Below, piece after piece: positions 52,485 through 61,792 of a stretch of 64,000 nt of DNA; the first letter of the stretch is position 1; every line of letters begins with the position of its first letter. Position numbers and translations under genes: made by a program. A model generated the notes under the pieces. It ran no database searches and was not told where the DNA came from. It saw only the letters and a program-made list of their open reading frames with translations. Origin of the DNA: Alistipes muris (GTDB lineage Bacteria > Bacteroidota > Bacteroidia > Bacteroidales > Rikenellaceae); NCBI RefSeq assembly GCF_943193205.1, contig NZ_CALPDD010000002.1, forward strand, positions 146,902 through 210,901, read 5' to 3'.

Positions 52485-52831
52485 AGCCGTTTGATTTTTA
52501 GTTATATCGTTATGCTTTCTCTGTCTCCGTGGAAGATGCCGCAAATTTATGAAAAATTTTTCGCAAATCTGTTATTTCTCTAACACAATCATATTCCATG
52601 CCCGCAACGGGGTTTCCATGCAGTCATAATCCGCACGGGGTTCGGCGGCTCCTCAGAATGACAAAGGGCAGCAGTATGTCATGTTGAGCGATAGCGAAAC
52701 ATCTGCGGTCATTAGATTCTTCGCTGTGCTCAGAATGACACTTGTTTCAGATTCTTAACCACGCTGCGCTTGTTTCCCTCCTCCTTGCTCGGCATAGCCT
52801 CAACCGCAAAGTTCACCTTTCACGTTTCACC
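52485..52831. other. Repeat-filled intergenic region upstream of pgk
   Basis: No gene is seen. The part next to pgk has a -7-like TAAATTTG on the minus strand (52542-52549) but a -33 at unusual spacing. One complete palindromic element lies at 52677-52741, another right end at 52653, and TTTCAC-type repeats at 52817-52833. Confidence 0.7.
52677..52741. repeat. TGTCATGTTGAGCG/CTCAGAATGACA palindromic element
   Basis: The element runs from TATGTCATGTTGAGCGATAG to GTGCTCAGAATGACAC. It is nearly identical at both ends to the copy at 12473-12547 (ATGTTGAGCGATAGCG, GATTCTTCGCTGT), while the middle differs. Confidence 0.8.
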
Positions 52832-54151
52832 TTATCTGTACCTCACCCACCGGACCAGCTCCTTGAGGGTCGGTTTCTTGCCGTACATGAAAATTCCCAC
52901 GCGGTAAATCTTCGCGGCGAGCCACACCATCCCCACGAACGAAACGTAGAGCAGAGCCAGCGACAGACCGACTTCCCACAACGGGATGTCGTAGGGGATG
53001 CGGGCCATCATCACCACGGGCGAGGTCAGCGGAATCATCGAGAACCAGAACGCCAGCTGCGAATCGGGGTCCTTGATAACGGCCAGCATCGCCAGCAGGG
53101 CCAGGATGATGGGCAGCGTGATGGGCATCTGCAGCTGCGACGCATCCTGCACGTTGTCCACCGCCGAGCCGACCGCCGCAAACATCGCCGAATAGAGCAG
53201 ATAGCCCCCGAATACGAAGAGCAGCAGGCAGACGAATATCTTCACCACATAGCCCATGTCGGTCATCGCCGCCACGGCCGACAGCATGTTCGGGTCCACA
53301 CCGCTCGCAGCGGCCGCCTCGGGCATCCCCGCCTGCATGGCCTGCGCTCCGGCCATCACGTCGGACGGCATCAGCGAGGGAATCAGCACGCTGCCGGCCC
53401 CGCATATCAGCACGCCCCACACCACGATCTGCACCACGGCCACGAGCGCCACGCCCAGAATCTTGCCCAGCATCAGGTCGAACGGCCGCACCGACGAGAC
53501 CATGACTTCCAGCACGCGGCTGTTCTTCTCCTCGATGACCGACTGCATGACCATCGAACCGTAAATCAGCAGGAACATGTAGAGCATGAAACCCAGCACG
53601 TAGCCCAGCGCCGTAGCCACCACCGACGACTGCGCCTGCGAATCCTCCTCCTGCGACTTGTCGTTGCGGTAGGTCTGCATCACGACCGTCGTCTTCACTT
53701 CGTCGAGTATCTGCGAGAGGTTCTCGATGTTGTAGCCCTTGAGTTTTTCGGCTTCCAGGATCTGTTCGATTTGGCCCGTGATGTTGCTTTCGACCGTCAG
53801 CGACGACGACGAATTGGCGTACAGACGCACGCTGTTGGGGTTGGTCAGAATGTCGCGACCGATGCAGAGCACCCCGAAATAGTCGGTCAGCTCGCGCCGC
53901 GCTTCATCGGGAGCAAGGTCCGTCGGCTCGAACACCAGTTCGTCGCCGTTTTGCAGCCGGGACGCCACCAGGCCGCTCTCGTCGACCACGGCAATCCGCT
54001 TTCGGTCGCCGCGCGAAAACTGCATGATGAGCGCCGGGGCGGCCATCAGACCGAGCATCAGCACAGGCATCAGCAGGGTAGTGACAATGAAGGATTTCTT
54101 GCGGACGCGCTCGTTGAATTCGCGCCCTATGATAAGCAATACGTTCGACAT
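52832..54151 (-). CDS. ABC-2-type exporter permease (NatB-like)
   Basis: The 439-residue protein has an N-terminal membrane segment (about 20-40) with the family's start NVLLIIGREFNERVRKKSFI, a large extracytoplasmic domain, and five or six C-terminal membrane segments (about 190-425) including LIYGSMVMQSVIEEKNSRVLEVMVSSVRPFDLMLGKI. It pairs with the ATPase gene upstream. Substrate in family members is Na+ or unknown; not determined here. Confidence 0.88.
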   Translation of the reverse strand: MSNVLLIIGREFNERVRKKSFIVTTLLMPVLMLGLMAAPALIMQFSRGDRKRIAVVDESGLVASRLQNGDELVFEPTDLAPDEARRELTDYFGVLCIGRDILTNPNSVRLYANSSSSLTVESNITGQIEQILEAEKLKGYNIENLSQILDEVKTTVVMQTYRNDKSQEEDSQAQSSVVATALGYVLGFMLYMFLLIYGSMVMQSVIEEKNSRVLEVMVSSVRPFDLMLGKILGVALVAVVQIVVWGVLICGAGSVLIPSLMPSDVMAGAQAMQAGMPEAAAASGVDPNMLSAVAAMTDMGYVVKIFVCLLLFVFGGYLLYSAMFAAVGSAVDNVQDASQLQMPITLPIILALLAMLAVIKDPDSQLAFWFSMIPLTSPVVMMARIPYDIPLWEVGLSLALLYVSFVGMVWLAAKIYRVGIFMYGKKPTLKELVRWVRYR

Positions 54152-54290
54152 GGATTTATGCGTTTATATTGTTTTTCAGGCAGTTTTTCATCGAGAAACA
54201 GCGACATTCCGAGCATTCTTCCGTTCTCCCGTCCTTTCTGTCATTCCGAGGAGCATTGCGACGAAGAATCTTACGGGGCAGTCTCTCACC

Positions 54291-55211
54291 TTACAAAGTG
54301 CCGTTCACGGCCCGGATGAAGATGTCGTTCATCGAGGGGATGATTTCGCGGAACGAACGCAGCTCGACAGTCTCGTTCACCGCCGCGATGACCCCGCGGA
54401 CCTCGTCGTCGTGCTCCACATGCAGTTTCAGCGTCCGGTAAAGCGATTCTTCGGCCGCGCCCTCCAATATCTCGCAGCGGTCCGCGAGCGCCTGCCGCAG
54501 GGCGCTTTCCTCGCCCCGGTAGGCCACCTCGAAGATATTCGCCCCGTGCCGGCGGCGAATGTCGTCGACCCGGCCCGAAAGAATGTTGCGCGACTTGTTG
54601 ATCAGCGTGATATGGTCGCAGATTTCCTCCACCGACGACATGTTGTGCGTCGAGAAAATGACCGTAGCCCCCTTGTCGCGCAACGCGAGTATCTCCTCCT
54701 TGAGCAGGTTGGCATTGATGGGGTCGAAGCCCGAGAACGGCTCGTCGAAAATCAGCAGCTCGGGCTCGTGCAGCACCGTGACGATGAACTGCACCTTTTG
54801 GGCCATGCCCTTGGAGAGCTCCTCCACCTTCTTGTCCCACCAGTTTTCGATGCCGAACTTCACAAACCACTGCTTCAGCCGCGCCGTCGCATCGCGCCGC
54901 GACAGCCCTTTCAGCCGGGCGAAGAAAAGCGCCTGTTCGCCCACCTTCATCTTCTTGTAGAGACCGCGCTCCTCCGGCAGATAGCCGATGCGGGCCACGT
55001 CGTCCGGGCGGATTTCGCGGCCGCCGAAAAACACCCGGCCGCTGTCGGGGGCCGTTATGCGGTTGATGATTCGGATCAGGGTCGTCTTGCCCGCTCCGTT
55101 CGGACCCAGCAGGCCGTAGACCGACCCGCGGGGTATGGCCAGCGATACGTCGTCCAGCGCCGTGTGGCGGGCGTAGCGTTTCGTGACATGTTCTGCCGTC
55201 AGCAAATCCAT
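54291..55211 (-). CDS. ABC exporter ATPase (NatA-like)
   Basis: The 306-residue protein has Walker A GPNGAGKTT, the signature LSKGMAQKVQF, Walker B LLIFDEPFSGFDP and the H-loop FSTHN. The DUF4162-type C-terminal region follows. I chose the start at 55211 (MDLLTAEHVTKRY). It lies 139 bases upstream of the permease gene, with one partial palindromic repeat (54237-54290) in between. Confidence 0.92.
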   Translation of the reverse strand: MDLLTAEHVTKRYARHTALDDVSLAIPRGSVYGLLGPNGAGKTTLIRIINRITAPDSGRVFFGGREIRPDDVARIGYLPEERGLYKKMKVGEQALFFARLKGLSRRDATARLKQWFVKFGIENWWDKKVEELSKGMAQKVQFIVTVLHEPELLIFDEPFSGFDPINANLLKEEILALRDKGATVIFSTHNMSSVEEICDHITLINKSRNILSGRVDDIRRRHGANIFEVAYRGEESALRQALADRCEILEGAAEESLYRTLKLHVEHDDEVRGVIAAVNETVELRSFREIIPSMNDIFIRAVNGTL

Positions 55212-55678
55212 CGTTTCGAGTTTTATTCGGATTGGTTTGTTTCGTTTGCACAAGTGCCTATGGAATCGGGGCCGTCATTCCCGGGCGTTCGTTGGTCGTT
55301 TCAAACGTTTCCTCTGATTCTGAGGAGCTCTCTCTATCATTCTGAGCGTCAGCAAAGCACCTTTCCTGTGGTACAGGTGTTAACTTCGCAACGCTTTGCG
55401 TTGCCATCTGCGGCGGCCCGCATCGAAGATGCGTCCGGCCCCAGCCGCCGCAGATGAATAGGGCCAATTGTCCGGTTCTTACTTTGTGCGGGTGAGCTTC
55501 TCCCGGTGGCCGAAACCCTGCCGTTTTCACGAATGCGGACCTCGTAGAAACCACTGCGGACTTAATTGGGACAGTCCGCCATAGTTCCGAACCGGGCGCC
55601 GCGCCGGCGTCCTCGTCCCGTCATTCTGAACGGCGTTCAAAGTCTGCAACGATTCGGCCGGACCCCGCCTTTCTGCGA

Positions 55679-55709
55679 CAAATGTAAAAACAAATTTTTG
55701 AATATCAAA
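55679..55709 (-). promoter_or_regulatory. Promoter of the ABC exporter operon
   Basis: On the minus strand -33 TTTG (55709-55706), 19-base spacer, -7 TACATTTG (55686-55679) fit the consensus. Transcription would begin near 55672, giving a leader of about 460 bases that contains the palindromic repeats. Confidence 0.72.
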
Positions 55710-55767
55710 AAATTTTTATCGTAATTCGATAAAAACAACCGCTGCCTGCCGACGCCGCAGCCAACAA

Positions 55768-55803
55768 AAACCCTCCGGACACGCATTCGCATCCGGAGGG
55801 TTT
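55768..55803 (-). terminator. Terminator of the kbl-lrp operon
   Basis: AAACCCTCCGGA (55768-55779) pairs with TCCGGAGGGTTT (55792-55803) perfectly with a 12-base loop. On the minus strand it is followed by T5. It ends transcription from lrp, whose stop is 157 bases upstream. Confidence 0.8.
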
Positions 55804-55959
55804 CCTTTCGGGCAGGTTTTCTACCTCAGCAAAGACTAAGCAACCTTGGCTCTGTACCCGGCCTATCGAAAACATTCGTATCTATAAGACCTGCATTCCG
55901 CCAGTTGCCCCGAACCAACCTTGGCCCGGTCGGCTTCAGTCCGAGCAGCCCGGCAACGC

Positions 55960-56433
55960 CTACTCCTCGATGAAATCAATGTTTACCTGCCGCTGGAACG
56001 ATTCGTCCAACGAAATGGTGGTCTCGGTAGCCGCAACACCCTGGATGCGCAAAATCCCCTCGAAAATCGTCTGCATGAGGTGTTCGTTGTCCACACAATA
56101 AAGTTTCACCAGGATGTTTCCCTGCCCCGTGACGAAATGGCACTCCACGATTTCCGAAATCTCCTTGAGCCGCTCGACCGTCGGCTTGATCATCTGCGGG
56201 TCCTTGAGCGTGATGTTGATATAGGCGCAGACGTCGAATCCCATCACCTTGGGGTCCACGATAAGGCGGCTGCCCAGAATCACGCCCGAATCGGTCAGCT
56301 TGCGGATTCGCTGATGAATCGCGGCGCCCGATATGCCGCATTCGCGGGCGATTTCCAGAAACGGCATCCGCGCGTTGGCAATCAGATACTTGAGTATCCG
56401 GCGGTCTATGGCGTCCAGATTGGCTTTCGACAT
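55960..56433 (-). CDS. Lrp/AsnC-family transcription regulator
   Basis: The 157-residue protein has an N-terminal winged helix (about 6-55: LDAIDRRILKYLIANARMPFLEIARECGISGAAIHQRIRKL) and a C-terminal RAM effector domain with VIGS-like VMGFDVCAYINITLKDP and ECHFVTGQGNILVKLYC. Family members sense amino acids and regulate nearby metabolic genes. It lies 10 bases downstream of kbl in the same transcript, which suggests control of glycine/threonine metabolism. Confidence 0.92.
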   Translation of the reverse strand: MSKANLDAIDRRILKYLIANARMPFLEIARECGISGAAIHQRIRKLTDSGVILGSRLIVDPKVMGFDVCAYINITLKDPQMIKPTVERLKEISEIVECHFVTGQGNILVKLYCVDNEHLMQTIFEGILRIQGVAATETTISLDESFQRQVNIDFIEE

Positions 56434-56443
56434 GGCTTTCTGT

Positions 56444-57631
56444 TTATTCGATGACTTTGAGTTCCTTGCCCACTTTGACGAAGGCGGCGATGCAGCGGTC
56501 CAGCTGGTCGAACGTGTGCCCGGCGGATACCTGCACCCGGATGCGGGCCTGCCCCTTGGGCACGACAGGGTAGTAGAATCCCGTCACGAAGACCCCTTCG
56601 TCCTGCAATTTCGCCGCAAAATCCTGCGACAGCTTGGCATCGTAGAGCATGACCGCACAAATCGCCGACTGCGTCGGCTTGATGTCGAACCCGGCCGCCA
56701 TCATCTTCGTGCGGAAGTGTTCCACATTGGCCACAAGCCGGTCGTGCAGTTCGTCGCTCTCTTTCAGCATCCGGAACATCTCGATTCCGGCGCCCACCAC
56801 GGCAGGGGGCAGCGAATTCGAGAACAGATAGGGGCGCGAACGCTGGCGCAGCATATCGATAATCTCCTGGCGGCCCGTCGTGAAGCCGCCCACCGCGCCG
56901 CCGAACGCCTTGCCCAGCGTACCCGTCAGAATATCCACCTTGCCGCGCAGGTTGTACAGCTCCGTGATTCCACGGCCCGTTTTGCCCAGCACGCCTGCCG
57001 AATGGCATTCGTCGACCATCACCAGCGCGTCGTATTTCTCGGCCAGTTCGCAGATTTTGTCGAGCGGCGCGGCATTGCCGTCCATCGAGAACACGCCGTC
57101 GGTGCAGATGATGCGGAACCGCTGGGCCTGCGCTTTCTTGAGACACTCCTCCAACTCGGCCATGTCGGCATTGGCGTAGCGATAACGCACCGCCTTGCAC
57201 AGACGCACGCCGTCGATTATCGACGCGTGGTTCAGCGCATCCGATATGATAGCGTCCTCCTCGGTCAGCAGCGGCTCGAAAACGCCCCCGTTCGCATCGA
57301 AACAAGCCGCATAGAGAATCGTGTCCTCGGTCCCGAAGTAATCCGAAACCGCCTTTTCGAGCTCCTTGTGGATGTCCTGGCAGCCGCAGATGAAACGCAC
57401 CGACGACATGCCGAAACCCCGGGCGTCCATCGCTTTCTTGGCCGCTTCGATCAGCCGGGGATTGTCCGACAGACCCAGGTAGTTGTTCGCACAGAAGTTC
57501 AGCACCTTGCGGCCTGCGACCCCGATTTCGGCACGCTGCGGCGATTCGATGACCCGTTCCGTCTTGTAGAGCCCGGCAGCCTTGATTTCGGCCAGCTCGT
57601 GCTGCAAGTGTTCCTTGATTTTTCCGTACAT
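56444..57631 (-). CDS. kbl: Glycine C-acetyltransferase (2-amino-3-ketobutyrate CoA ligase)
   Basis: The 395-residue alpha-oxoamine synthase has FCANNYLGLSDNP (about 46-58), the VDECHSAGVLG motif and the PLP-lysine segment DILTGTLGKAFGGA. A closely related serine palmitoyltransferase is possible, but the length and N-terminus fit Kbl, which cleaves 2-amino-3-ketobutyrate from threonine into glycine and acetyl-CoA. A TACCTTTG -7-like sequence lies upstream on the minus strand (57709-57716) without a clear -33. Confidence 0.87.
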   Translation of the reverse strand: MYGKIKEHLQHELAEIKAAGLYKTERVIESPQRAEIGVAGRKVLNFCANNYLGLSDNPRLIEAAKKAMDARGFGMSSVRFICGCQDIHKELEKAVSDYFGTEDTILYAACFDANGGVFEPLLTEEDAIISDALNHASIIDGVRLCKAVRYRYANADMAELEECLKKAQAQRFRIICTDGVFSMDGNAAPLDKICELAEKYDALVMVDECHSAGVLGKTGRGITELYNLRGKVDILTGTLGKAFGGAVGGFTTGRQEIIDMLRQRSRPYLFSNSLPPAVVGAGIEMFRMLKESDELHDRLVANVEHFRTKMMAAGFDIKPTQSAICAVMLYDAKLSQDFAAKLQDEGVFVTGFYYPVVPKGQARIRVQVSAGHTFDQLDRCIAAFVKVGKELKVIE

Positions 57632-57754
57632 GGCAATTTATGTTTTTTGTTCTTCGTCTTCCCGACAGCCCGGCTTCGCGGCCCGAAAGGGTAGGGCCGG
57701 ACAACAAACAAAGGTACGATTATTTTTTTATTATCCGTTCTCCGGGGGCTATTT

Positions 57755-58099
57755 TCATACGGGTTTTCTCGCCGTGGCGCAGTCCGGCCTGCCGAAAAAG
57801 CCCGGTTCCCCGCCCGCAGCTACCCGCAAAAAAGGAGAAAAAGCAGTCGGCAGATGCTGGACGCAGCGCACGGAGCGCCCGACACCTCGGCGGCCCATGC
57901 CCAACGGCGTCACGCCGCTCGCGGTGATACCCAGGATGGCCGCACCATGATCGCCGGCAACGTAGGGCGACGACGACCAATAATAGCCTTCCGTACCGAC
58001 AGCTATCAAAGTTCCCTTCTCGCGGAAGCGGTAGCCCGCAGCAGGCGCTCAAGCAATCGCTCGGATGAACGTGTCGGAGAATCGCAACGGAAGCCCCGG
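57755..58099 (-). pseudogene. Decayed C-terminal fragment of a FISUMP-type surface protein
   Basis: The minus strand carries an in-frame stop after RFSDTFIRAIA and then AAGYRFREKG, GTEGYYWSSSPY and GRSVRCVQHLP. This is the usual order of the last part of Fibrobacter-major-paralogous (FISUMP) domains (PAAGYR, YWSSSP, SVRCV). No start codon, signal or earlier domain remains in frame. It shares a 38-base identical tail segment with the partial gene at the right edge. Another PLAAYRRGAKTI fragment may lie at 58218-58260. Confidence 0.72.
57839..57876 (+). repeat. 38-bp direct repeat, copy 1
   Basis: The 38 bases starting AAAAAGCAGTCGGCAGATGC are identical to 63914-63951. They encode the end of the FISUMP-type reading frame on the minus strand (SVRCVQHLPTAF). 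The repeats bracket mnmG, the parS-like sites, ilvE and metG. Confidence 0.9.
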
Positions 58100-58724
58100 C
58101 ACGAACTGGAATGAATAACTGACGGCACAAATGAACTATCCTGTCAGGCCGAGAAAAGGCTGAAACGTTCTCCATGCCAGCCGACTAATCCGCCCGAAAA
58201 ACGGTTCAACCGGCCTACTAAATCGTTTTAGCACCTCGGCGGTATGCCGCCAGCGGATTGCTGAATCTGCCTGGCCACGCTGGCAGCACCCTTTCGACGA
58301 GCCGCCGGCACACCGAAGCCGTTCGGACCTGCCGCCGGGACGGGAAAAGGGGCGTGAATGAGCCGTAACCCATGCCACTCCGGGCCAGAAAACTGCTTTT
58401 TATCCGAAGAACAAAGATAATCACAGCGAAGCAACCCGAACGGCTTGCGACCAAAAAACGACATTTCAGCGCAGTTTTTTTTACGGTCCACCAAACGATT
58501 TCGGTCTCCAGCCTACCAAACAACACCCAATATTTCCGGTAAGCCCGAAGCAGAGCCGAGCAAGAAAAAAGCATTGACACCACCAGGGGGGGGGGCACGG
58601 TTCTGCCCTCAAAAAATCCGCCTGCCGCCCGCCGATAGCGAATAAATCATTACCTTTGCCGCGGCCCGATTCTTGGCTTGCAACGCAGCAGGGGAGGGCG
58701 ACACCCGTTAACACCCGATTTGCC
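58100..58724. other. Gene-free stretch upstream of mnmG with a G10 tract
   Basis: No gene is supported. A run of ten G lies at 58586-58595, and a -7-like TACCTTTG at 58651-58658 lacks a clear -33. Broken minus-strand frames here may be the remains of more FISUMP-type sequence. Confidence 0.65.
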
Positions 58725-60605
58725 ATGCTCGAATACGACATCATAGTGATAGGCGGCGGACACGCCGGATGCGAAGCGGCTGCGGCCGCGGCACGCCTGG
58801 GCTCGCGCACGCTGCTGCTGACCATGGACATGACCAAGATGGCCGCCATGTCGTGCAACCCGGCCATCGGCGGAGTAGCCAAAGGTCAGATTGTCAGAGA
58901 AATAGACGCGCTCGGCGGACAGACGGGCCGCATCACCGACCTCACGGCCGTGCAATTCCGAATGCTCAACCGCTCCAAGGGCGCCGCCATGTGGAGCCCG
59001 CGGGCGCAATGCGACAAAACGCGCTTTTCGGAGGAGTGGCGCCGTACGCTGGAGAACACCTGGAACCTCTATATCTGGCAGGATGCGGCCACGGAACTGC
59101 TTTTCGACACCGTAGCCGACCGACCCCGCGTTCGGGGCGTCCGCACCCGCTTAGGGGTGGAATTCGCCTGCCGGGCCGTCGTGCTGACCGCCGGAACGTT
59201 CCTCGACGGGATGATGCACTGCGGCGATTCGCATGCCGAAGGGGGCAGGGCAGGGGACGCCGCATCGCACGGTATCACGCAGAGCCTCAAGGCCTTGGGG
59301 TTCGAGACCGGACGCATGAAAACGGGCACGCCGGCCCGGCTGGACGCCCGGACCATCGACTTCGAGGCCCTCGAACTGCAAGAAGGCGACGAACACCCGG
59401 CCAAGTTTTCGTTCTCGGCCGACACGCACCCGGTCGAAAATCAACTGCCGTGTTTCCTGGTCTACACCTCGCCCGAGGTACACGAAATTCTGCGCCGGGG
59501 CTTCGACCGCTCGCCCCTTTTCAACGGCACGATTCAAGGCATCGGCCCCCGCTACTGCCCCAGCATCGAGGACAAACTGCGCACCTTCGCCGACAAGGAC
59601 CAGCACCAGCTATTCCTTGAACCTGAGGGACGTACGACCAACGAATACTACCTCAACGGCTTCTCGTCGTCGCTCCCGTGGGAGATTCAGCTGGAAGCGC
59701 TGCACAAAATCCGGGGACTGGAAGACGTCCACATTTTCCGCCCGGGATACGCCATCGAATACGACTATTTCCCGCCGACCCAGCTGCACCATTCGCTCGA
59801 AACCAAGCTGGTCGACGGACTCTATTTCGCAGGGCAGATCAACGGCACGACCGGCTACGAAGAAGCGGCCGCCCAGGGACTGATGGCAGGCATCAACGCC
59901 CACCGGGCGCTGAAAGGGGAGGAGCCCATCGTCCTGCAACGCGACCAGGCCTACATCGGAGTGCTCATCGACGACCTGGTGACCAAAGGCGTCGACGAAC
60001 CCTACCGCATGTTCACCTCGCGGGCCGAATACCGGATTCTGCTCCGGCAGGACAATGCCGACCTGCGGCTGACCCCGCTCGGTCACGAAATCGGCCTTGT
60101 CAGCCGCAAAAACTACGACAATTTCCTCGAAAAAAAATCGTTCGTAGAATCGCTTATTTCGTTCGCCCGTGACCGGAGCATCAAAACAAGCGAAATAAAC
60201 GACTATCTGAAAACGGTCGGTTCGGACCCGCTGACCCAGGGCCGGAAGCTCAGCGACATTCTGATGCGCAATAATGTGACGTTCGAGTCGCTCCGAAAAG
60301 TGCTGCCGGCACTCGAAAAGTTCATTGCCGAAAACCGGATTCCGGCCGAAGCTGTCGAAGAAGCGGAAATACAAATCAAGTATAGGGGATACATCGAACG
60401 CGAAAAATTTCTCGCCAACAAACTGCATCGGCTCGAAAGCATCGCTATTCCGGACAACTTCGACTATTCGCAGATGAATGCGCTGACCATCGAAGCGCGT
60501 CAGAAACTTGCCCGCATCCGTCCGGCGACCATCGGGCAGGCGTCGAGAATTCCGGGAGTATCGCCCGCCGACGTCAACGTGTTATTAGTGAAGTTCGGCA
60601 GATAG
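58725..60605 (+). CDS. mnmG: tRNA uridine-5-carboxymethylaminomethyl modification enzyme MnmG
   Basis: The 626-residue protein starts [19 protein letters not shown] with the FAD-binding GxGxxG motif, and has [48 protein letters not shown] and the [20 protein letters not shown]-terminal FAD motif. With MnmE it modifies the wobble uridine of several tRNAs. I chose the start at 58725; an earlier ATG at 58656 adds a non-conserved 23-residue stretch. Parallel to many chromosomes where mnmG lies near the origin, parS-like sites follow it directly. Confidence 0.96.
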   Translation: MLEYDIIVIGGGHAGCEAAAAAARLGSRTLLLTMDMTKMAAMSCNPAIGGVAKGQIVREIDALGGQTGRITDLTAVQFRMLNRSKGAAMWSPRAQCDKTRFSEEWRRTLENTWNLYIWQDAATELLFDTVADRPRVRGVRTRLGVEFACRAVVLTAGTFLDGMMHCGDSHAEGGRAGDAASHGITQSLKALGFETGRMKTGTPARLDARTIDFEALELQEGDEHPAKFSFSADTHPVENQLPCFLVYTSPEVHEILRRGFDRSPLFNGTIQGIGPRYCPSIEDKLRTFADKDQHQLFLEPEGRTTNEYYLNGFSSSLPWEIQLEALHKIRGLEDVHIFRPGYAIEYDYFPPTQLHHSLETKLVDGLYFAGQINGTTGYEEAAAQGLMAGINAHRALKGEEPIVLQRDQAYIGVLIDDLVTKGVDEPYRMFTSRAEYRILLRQDNADLRLTPLGHEIGLVSRKNYDNFLEKKSFVESLISFARDRSIKTSEINDYLKTVGSDPLTQGRKLSDILMRNNVTFESLRKVLPALEKFIAENRIPAEAVEEAEIQIKYRGYIEREKFLANKLHRLESIAIPDNFDYSQMNALTIEARQKLARIRPATIGQASRIPGVSPADVNVLLVKFGR

Positions 60606-60611
60606 GGTAGG

Positions 60612-60625
60612 GTTCCACGTGGAAC
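60612..60625. promoter_or_regulatory. parS-like site 1
   Basis: GTTCCACGTGGAAC is a perfect palindrome that fits the ParB-binding parS consensus GTTnCACGTGnAAC. It lies 6 bases after the mnmG stop. Confidence 0.75.
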
Positions 60626-60680
60626 GAACGCCATCACCAAGGCCCAGACCGCCGTCCACAAACCAAGACACCTCATACAC

Positions 60681-60694
60681 GTTCCACGTGGAAC
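60681..60694. promoter_or_regulatory. parS-like site 2
   Basis: A second perfect GTTCCACGTGGAAC, 56 bases after the first, between mnmG and the convergent ilvE. It ends 2 bases before the terminator hairpin. Confidence 0.75.
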
Positions 60695-60696
60695 AA

Positions 60697-60731
60697 AATG
60701 CGGCCCATCCGAAAATCGGACGGGCCGCATT
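60697..60731. terminator. Bidirectional terminator between mnmG and ilvE
   Basis: AATGCGGCCCATCCGA (60697-60712) pairs with TCGGACGGGCCGCATT (60716-60731) with one mismatch and a 3-base loop, between convergent genes. Confidence 0.85.
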
Positions 60732-60748
60732 GCTTTACAGCAAAAGAA

Positions 60749-61762
60749 CTACAAGACTATCGTACACCAACCGTGCTTATCCTCGACACGGCCGTACTGA
60801 ATATCCTGCAAAAGATTATACAGCCTCATCGAAACCGGGCCGACCTCCTCACTGTATTGATAAACCTTATTGGTCTGCATGTCGAAAATCTTCGACACGG
60901 GCGATATAACGGCAGCCGTACCGCAGGCTCCGACCTCCTCGAAAGTCGACAGTTCTTCCAGCGGAACATCACGCTCCTCGACCGTCATCCCCATGTCGGC
61001 AGCAAGCTGACGCAGCGACATGTTGGTAATCGACGGCAAAACCGACGGCGATTTGGGGGTAACATACTTATTATCCTTGATGCCGAAGAAGTTGGCAGCA
61101 CCGAATTCCTCGATCTTCGTATGCGTTTTCGCATCCAAATAAAGCACGTTCGAGTAGCCCAAATCGTGGGCGTTCTTACTCGAATAGATGCTCGCCGCAT
61201 AGTTGCCGCCGACCTTTACGTCGCCTGTTCCACGTGGAGCAGCGCGGTCCTGTTCGCGGTCGAGAGCCACCTTGATGGGCTTGATACCCTCCTTGAAGTA
61301 GGCGCCGACGGGCGACGCATAGATGATAAGCAAGGCGTCATTGGCAGGCTTGACACCCAATCCGGCCGTAGTGCCGAACATGACCGGACGCAAATAGAGC
61401 GAAGCACCCGTTCCATAAGGCGGGATGAATTTCTCGTTGCGGCGCACCACCTCCATGCACCCGTCGACAATCATCTCCATCGTCGGAAGCGGCAGGCACA
61501 GCCGCTCGGCCGAAGAACGCAGGCGGCGGGCATTGTCGGCGACCCGGAAAAGCCGCACCTTGCCGTCCTTGCCGCGGAAAGCCTTGAGCCCCTCGAAGAG
61601 CTCGATGCCGTAATGCAGGCACGAGGCGGACATGTGCATGCGGATGTACTCGTCGGAAGTGACCTCCATCGCACTCCACTTGCCGCCGGAAAAGGTATAG
61701 CGAACGTTGCAGTCCGTTCGGGTGTAGTCGAAGCCCAATGCGCTCCAATCCATATCAGCCAT
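60749..61762 (-). CDS. ilvE: Branched-chain-amino-acid aminotransferase
   Basis: The 337-residue fold-type IV PLP enzyme has GIELFEGLKAFRGKDGKVRLFR at the N-terminal half, the PLP-lysine segment GDVKVGGNYAAS and EEFGAANFFGI with GACGTAAVISPV near the C-terminus. It interconverts leucine, isoleucine and valine with their keto acids. The gene contains a third parS-like site, within the lysine-motif codons (61226-61241). metG starts on the same strand upstream, 30 bases away. Confidence 0.93.
   Translation of the reverse strand: MADMDWSALGFDYTRTDCNVRYTFSGGKWSAMEVTSDEYIRMHMSASCLHYGIELFEGLKAFRGKDGKVRLFRVADNARRLRSSAERLCLPLPTMEMIVDGCMEVVRRNEKFIPPYGTGASLYLRPVMFGTTAGLGVKPANDALLIIYASPVGAYFKEGIKPIKVALDREQDRAAPRGTGDVKVGGNYAASIYSSKNAHDLGYSNVLYLDAKTHTKIEEFGAANFFGIKDNKYVTPKSPSVLPSITNMSLRQLAADMGMTVEERDVPLEELSTFEEVGACGTAAVISPVSKIFDMQTNKVYQYSEEVGPVSMRLYNLLQDIQYGRVEDKHGWCTIVL
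61226..61241. promoter_or_regulatory. parS-like site 3, inside ilvE
   Basis: TGTTCCACGTGGAGCA differs by one base from the fully symmetric TGTTCCACGTGGAACA. Its position in the coding region of ilvE, 530 bases from site 2, fits parS sites that occur in genes. Confidence 0.65.
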
Positions 61763-61792
61763 AATGCTAAGTTTTAAGAATTCGATTTTTTT

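Larger units (their letters stand above)
55212..55959. other. Intergenic region with promoter, palindromes and terminator
   Basis: No coding sequence is supported. It contains, from left to right: partial TCATTCTGAGCG repeats (about 55334 and 55617), an inverted repeat CTGCGGCGG/CCGCCGCAG (about 55409-55453), an AT-rich stretch with a 9-bp perfect palindrome (TTTTTATCG 55713-55721, CGATAAAAA 55727-55735) and the ABC promoter. A terminator hairpin sits at 55768-55803. Confidence 0.75.

Noticed and set aside
55258..55554. 98-codon minus-strand frame before the ABC ATPase gene
   Set aside because: Its middle (CFADAQND) is the translation of a dispersed palindromic repeat; the rest has no domain and overlaps the leader.
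55681..55738. AT-rich stretch as an alternative replication origin
   Set aside because: It is only about 60 bases, has no DnaA-box-like sites nearby, and is better explained by a consensus promoter with a palindrome.
58218..58598. 126-codon minus-strand frame upstream of mnmG
   Set aside because: It begins at the G10 tract and has no recognised domain. The tail resembles a decayed FISUMP motif, so at best it is part of the remnant and not a gene.
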